Below are positions 4,922-6,232 of a stretch of DNA of 6,232 nucleotides, one piece after another (position 1 is the stretch's first letter; every line of letters begins with the position of its first letter). Origin of the DNA: Actinomycetota bacterium (GTDB lineage Bacteria; Actinomycetota; Thermoleophilia; Gaiellales; Gaiellaceae). Location: positions 12,448 to 18,679 of the forward strand of contig PMMN01000079.1 of the NCBI GenBank assembly GCA_003162235.1, in the 5' to 3' direction. The notes under the pieces are model-generated. The model saw nothing but the letters and a program-made list of their open reading frames with translations. It had not been told where the DNA came from and made no database searches. Made by a program: the position numbers and the translations under genes.

Positions 4922-5599
4922 ATGAAGCGCCCGGAGCTGCTCGAGCTTCTCGGCGGACTTCTGCTCGATCTGGAGCGGCCGCATCCTGTTCGCGTCGCCC
5001 TCGACGGACCCGACGCCGCCGGTAAGACGATGCTCGCCGACGAGCTTGCCGAGCTCCTGGCGGAGAAGCGGCCGGTCATCCGGGCGGGAATCGACGGCTT
5101 TCACAAGCCGCGCGAGTACCGCCTTCGCCGCGGCCTGGACTCCCCAGAGGGTTACTTCCTCGACTCCTTCGACTACGAGGCGCTTAGCGGTCTTCTTCTG
5201 GAGCCGCTTGGCCCCGGCGGCTCGCGCCGCTACCGGCGGGCGGTCTTCGACTATCGGGTGGACGAGGAAGTCCTCGCCCCGGAAGAGGAAGCCCAGGCCG
5301 GCGCCATCCTTCTCTTCGACGGCGTCTTTCTACTCCGTCCCGAGCTGCGACCGCTCTGGGACTTCTCGATCTTTGTGCATGCGGACTTCGACGAGATCGT
5401 TCGCCGCGTCGAAGCCCGCGACCGGGAACTGATGGGAGGTGCCGAGGCAGTCCGAGAGCGCTACCGAGCCCGGTACATCCCCGGCCAAGAGCTCTACTTC
5501 AGCCGTTACGCTCCGCAGCAGGTTGCCGACATGGTCATCGACAACACGAACGTGAAAGAGCCGATGCTGATCCGGTTTCCGGAGCCTAGACGGCCTTGA
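4922..5599 (+). CDS. Uridine-kinase-like P-loop nucleoside kinase
   Basis: The 225-residue cytoplasmic enzyme is close to normal uridine kinase length. It has Walker A GPDAAGKT (29-36) after the strand VRVALD, the acceptor-site motif GIDGFHKPREYRLRRG (56-71), DSPEGYFLDSFDYEAL (73-88), the tyrosine/arginine-rich RRYRRAVFDYRVD (102-114), and the second strand ILLFDGVFLLRPEL (129-142). Next come VEARDREL (163-170) and RYRARYIPGQELYF (180-193), a lid/arginine region. DGFH plus DGVFLLRPEL recalls the actinobacterial proteins annotated as uridine kinase; ATP-dependent phosphorylation of uridine or another small molecule (pantothenate- or phosphoribulokinase-like) is expected, but the substrate is unproven. 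ATG 4922 follows the permease stop by 4 bases; AGGAAG abuts the start too closely for a normal Shine-Dalgarno, so translational coupling is likely. The 3' end overlaps pntB by 14 bases, tail to tail. Confidence 0.88.
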   Translation: MKRPELLELLGGLLLDLERPHPVRVALDGPDAAGKTMLADELAELLAEKRPVIRAGIDGFHKPREYRLRRGLDSPEGYFLDSFDYEALSGLLLEPLGPGGSRRYRRAVFDYRVDEEVLAPEEEAQAGAILLFDGVFLLRPELRPLWDFSIFVHADFDEIVRRVEARDRELMGGAEAVRERYRARYIPGQELYFSRYAPQQVADMVIDNTNVKEPMLIRFPEPRRP

Positions 5600-6232
5600 C
5601 CGCGGCGATCAGCTTGACGATCGAGTCTTTGGCGTCGCCGAAGAGCATCGATGTCTCGGGCTCGTAGAAGAGGTGGTTTTCGATTCCGGCGAAACCCGGG
5701 TTCATCGAGCGCTTGAGCACCACGACGGCTTTCGACTTGTCGACGTCGAGGATCGGCATGCCGTAAATCGGGCTCGACGGGTCGGAGCGAGCGGCCGGGT
5801 TGACCACGTCGTTGGCGCCGATCACCAGCGAGACATCCGTCTGCGAGAACTCGGGGTTGATCTCGTCCATCTCTTTCAGCTGCGTGTAGGGCACATTGGC
5901 CTCGGCCAGGAGCACGTTCATGTGCCCCGGCATGCGCCCGGCGACGGGGTGGATGGCGTACTCGACATTGACGCCGCGCGAGGTGAGCAGGTCGGCGAGC
6001 TGGCGCACGTCGTGCTGAGCCTGGGCGACCGCGAGGCCGTAGCCCGGGACGATGATCACCTTGTGCGCGTAGGCGAGCATGATCGCCACGTCTTCTGGAG
6101 TGGTCGCGCGAACCGTCAAGCCCTCGTTCGAGGCGCCCCCAGGGCCGGCGGCCTGGATCTGGCCGAAGGCGCCGAAGATGACGTTCCTCAGCGAGCGGTT
6201 CATCGCGCGGCACATCATCAGCGTCAGCAACG
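5586..6232 (-). CDS. pntB: NAD(P) transhydrogenase subunit beta (5' partial)
   Basis: PntB forms membrane domain II plus the NADP(H)-binding domain III of the proton-translocating transhydrogenase, which passes hydride between NADH and NADP+ using the proton gradient. The gene runs off the right edge; 214 complete codons remain, matching roughly the last 45% of the E. coli protein as I recall it. The visible part begins with the end of the last membrane helix/hinge (MMCRAMNRSLRNVIFG). Domain III then shows VIIVPGYGLAVAQAQ (the NADP-binding glycine loop), IHPVAGRMPGHMNVLLAEA, EMDEIN, VIGANDVVNPAA, PIYGMPILDV, KRSMNPGFAGIEN and MLFGDAK, all highly conserved in the family. The frame stays open to the window edge, so no start is called. 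pntA genes would be expected further right, upstream of it. The stop codon at 5588-5586 lies inside the 3' end of the kinase gene on the other strand, with no room for a separate terminator. Confidence 0.96.
   Translation of the reverse strand, partial: LLTLMMCRAMNRSLRNVIFGAFGQIQAAGPGGASNEGLTVRATTPEDVAIMLAYAHKVIIVPGYGLAVAQAQHDVRQLADLLTSRGVNVEYAIHPVAGRMPGHMNVLLAEANVPYTQLKEMDEINPEFSQTDVSLVIGANDVVNPAARSDPSSPIYGMPILDVDKSKAVVVLKRSMNPGFAGIENHLFYEPETSMLFGDAKDSIVKLIAAVKAV

Noticed and set aside
5506..6213. A 235-codon minus-strand frame overlapping pntB
   Set aside because: It is the shifted frame of pntB; its product is Arg-rich and motif-free, whereas the pntB frame matches the whole transhydrogenase domain III.
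1..6232. Search for CRISPR repeats, insertion-sequence ends, transposase, phage or toxin-antitoxin genes
   Set aside because: I saw no direct-repeat/spacer array, terminal inverted repeats, transposase motifs or composition shift. The window reads as ordinary chromosomal core and near-core genes.

Overview
This is a GC-rich, densely packed chromosomal window. It has GTG starts, 4-base gene overlaps and weak or absent Shine-Dalgarno sites at several genes. Gene content and style point to a high-GC actinobacterium, possibly of the class Thermoleophilia (Solirubrobacterales/Gaiellales relatives). That placement is an inference: there is no rRNA or other definitive marker here.

Layout, left to right. 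(1) Positions 1-1832 (+) hold the 3' two-thirds of a ComM/YifB-type AAA+ ATPase gene, followed with a 4-base GTGA overlap by dprA. This is a DNA-uptake/recombination pair; the DprA is short and lacks the usual N-terminal SAM-like domain. (2) After a 155-base spacer with two small hairpins comes a 72-codon gene for a highly charged, probably coiled-coil protein (1988-2206, +). It carries a 9-bp tandem repeat near its end. (3) A 59-base convergent spacer with an 8-bp hairpin separates it from an ornithine cyclodeaminase/mu-crystallin family gene on the minus strand (2266-3207), which may be leaderless. (4) A 256-base divergent intergenic region follows. It contains a short dyad, candidate promoters and a striking G-quadruplex-type G-run cluster (3346-3366). 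(5) Positions 3464-5599 (+) form a compact three-gene block: an ABC-2 exporter ATPase, its six-helix permease (4-base overlap) and a uridine-kinase-like P-loop kinase 4 bases after the permease stop. (6) The kinase gene overlaps by 14 bases, tail to tail, the 3' end of pntB (minus strand, running off the right edge). pntB encodes the membrane/NADP(H)-binding subunit of proton-translocating transhydrogenase, and its whole NADP(H)-binding domain III is in view.

How the genes work together: comM-dprA is a plausible functional unit that handles incoming single-stranded DNA (DprA loads RecA; ComM drives branch migration). The ABC ATPase and permease form one exporter of unknown substrate. The kinase is probably co-transcribed with them, but no shared pathway is evident. 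The cyclodeaminase-family enzyme and PntB both use nicotinamide cofactors, but they lie in separate transcription units. I see no mobile element, CRISPR array, tRNA or rRNA, and no convincing new multi-gene system. The most unusual sequence signals are the G-quadruplex motif upstream of the ABC genes, the N-terminally short DprA and the small charged protein with its structured leader.
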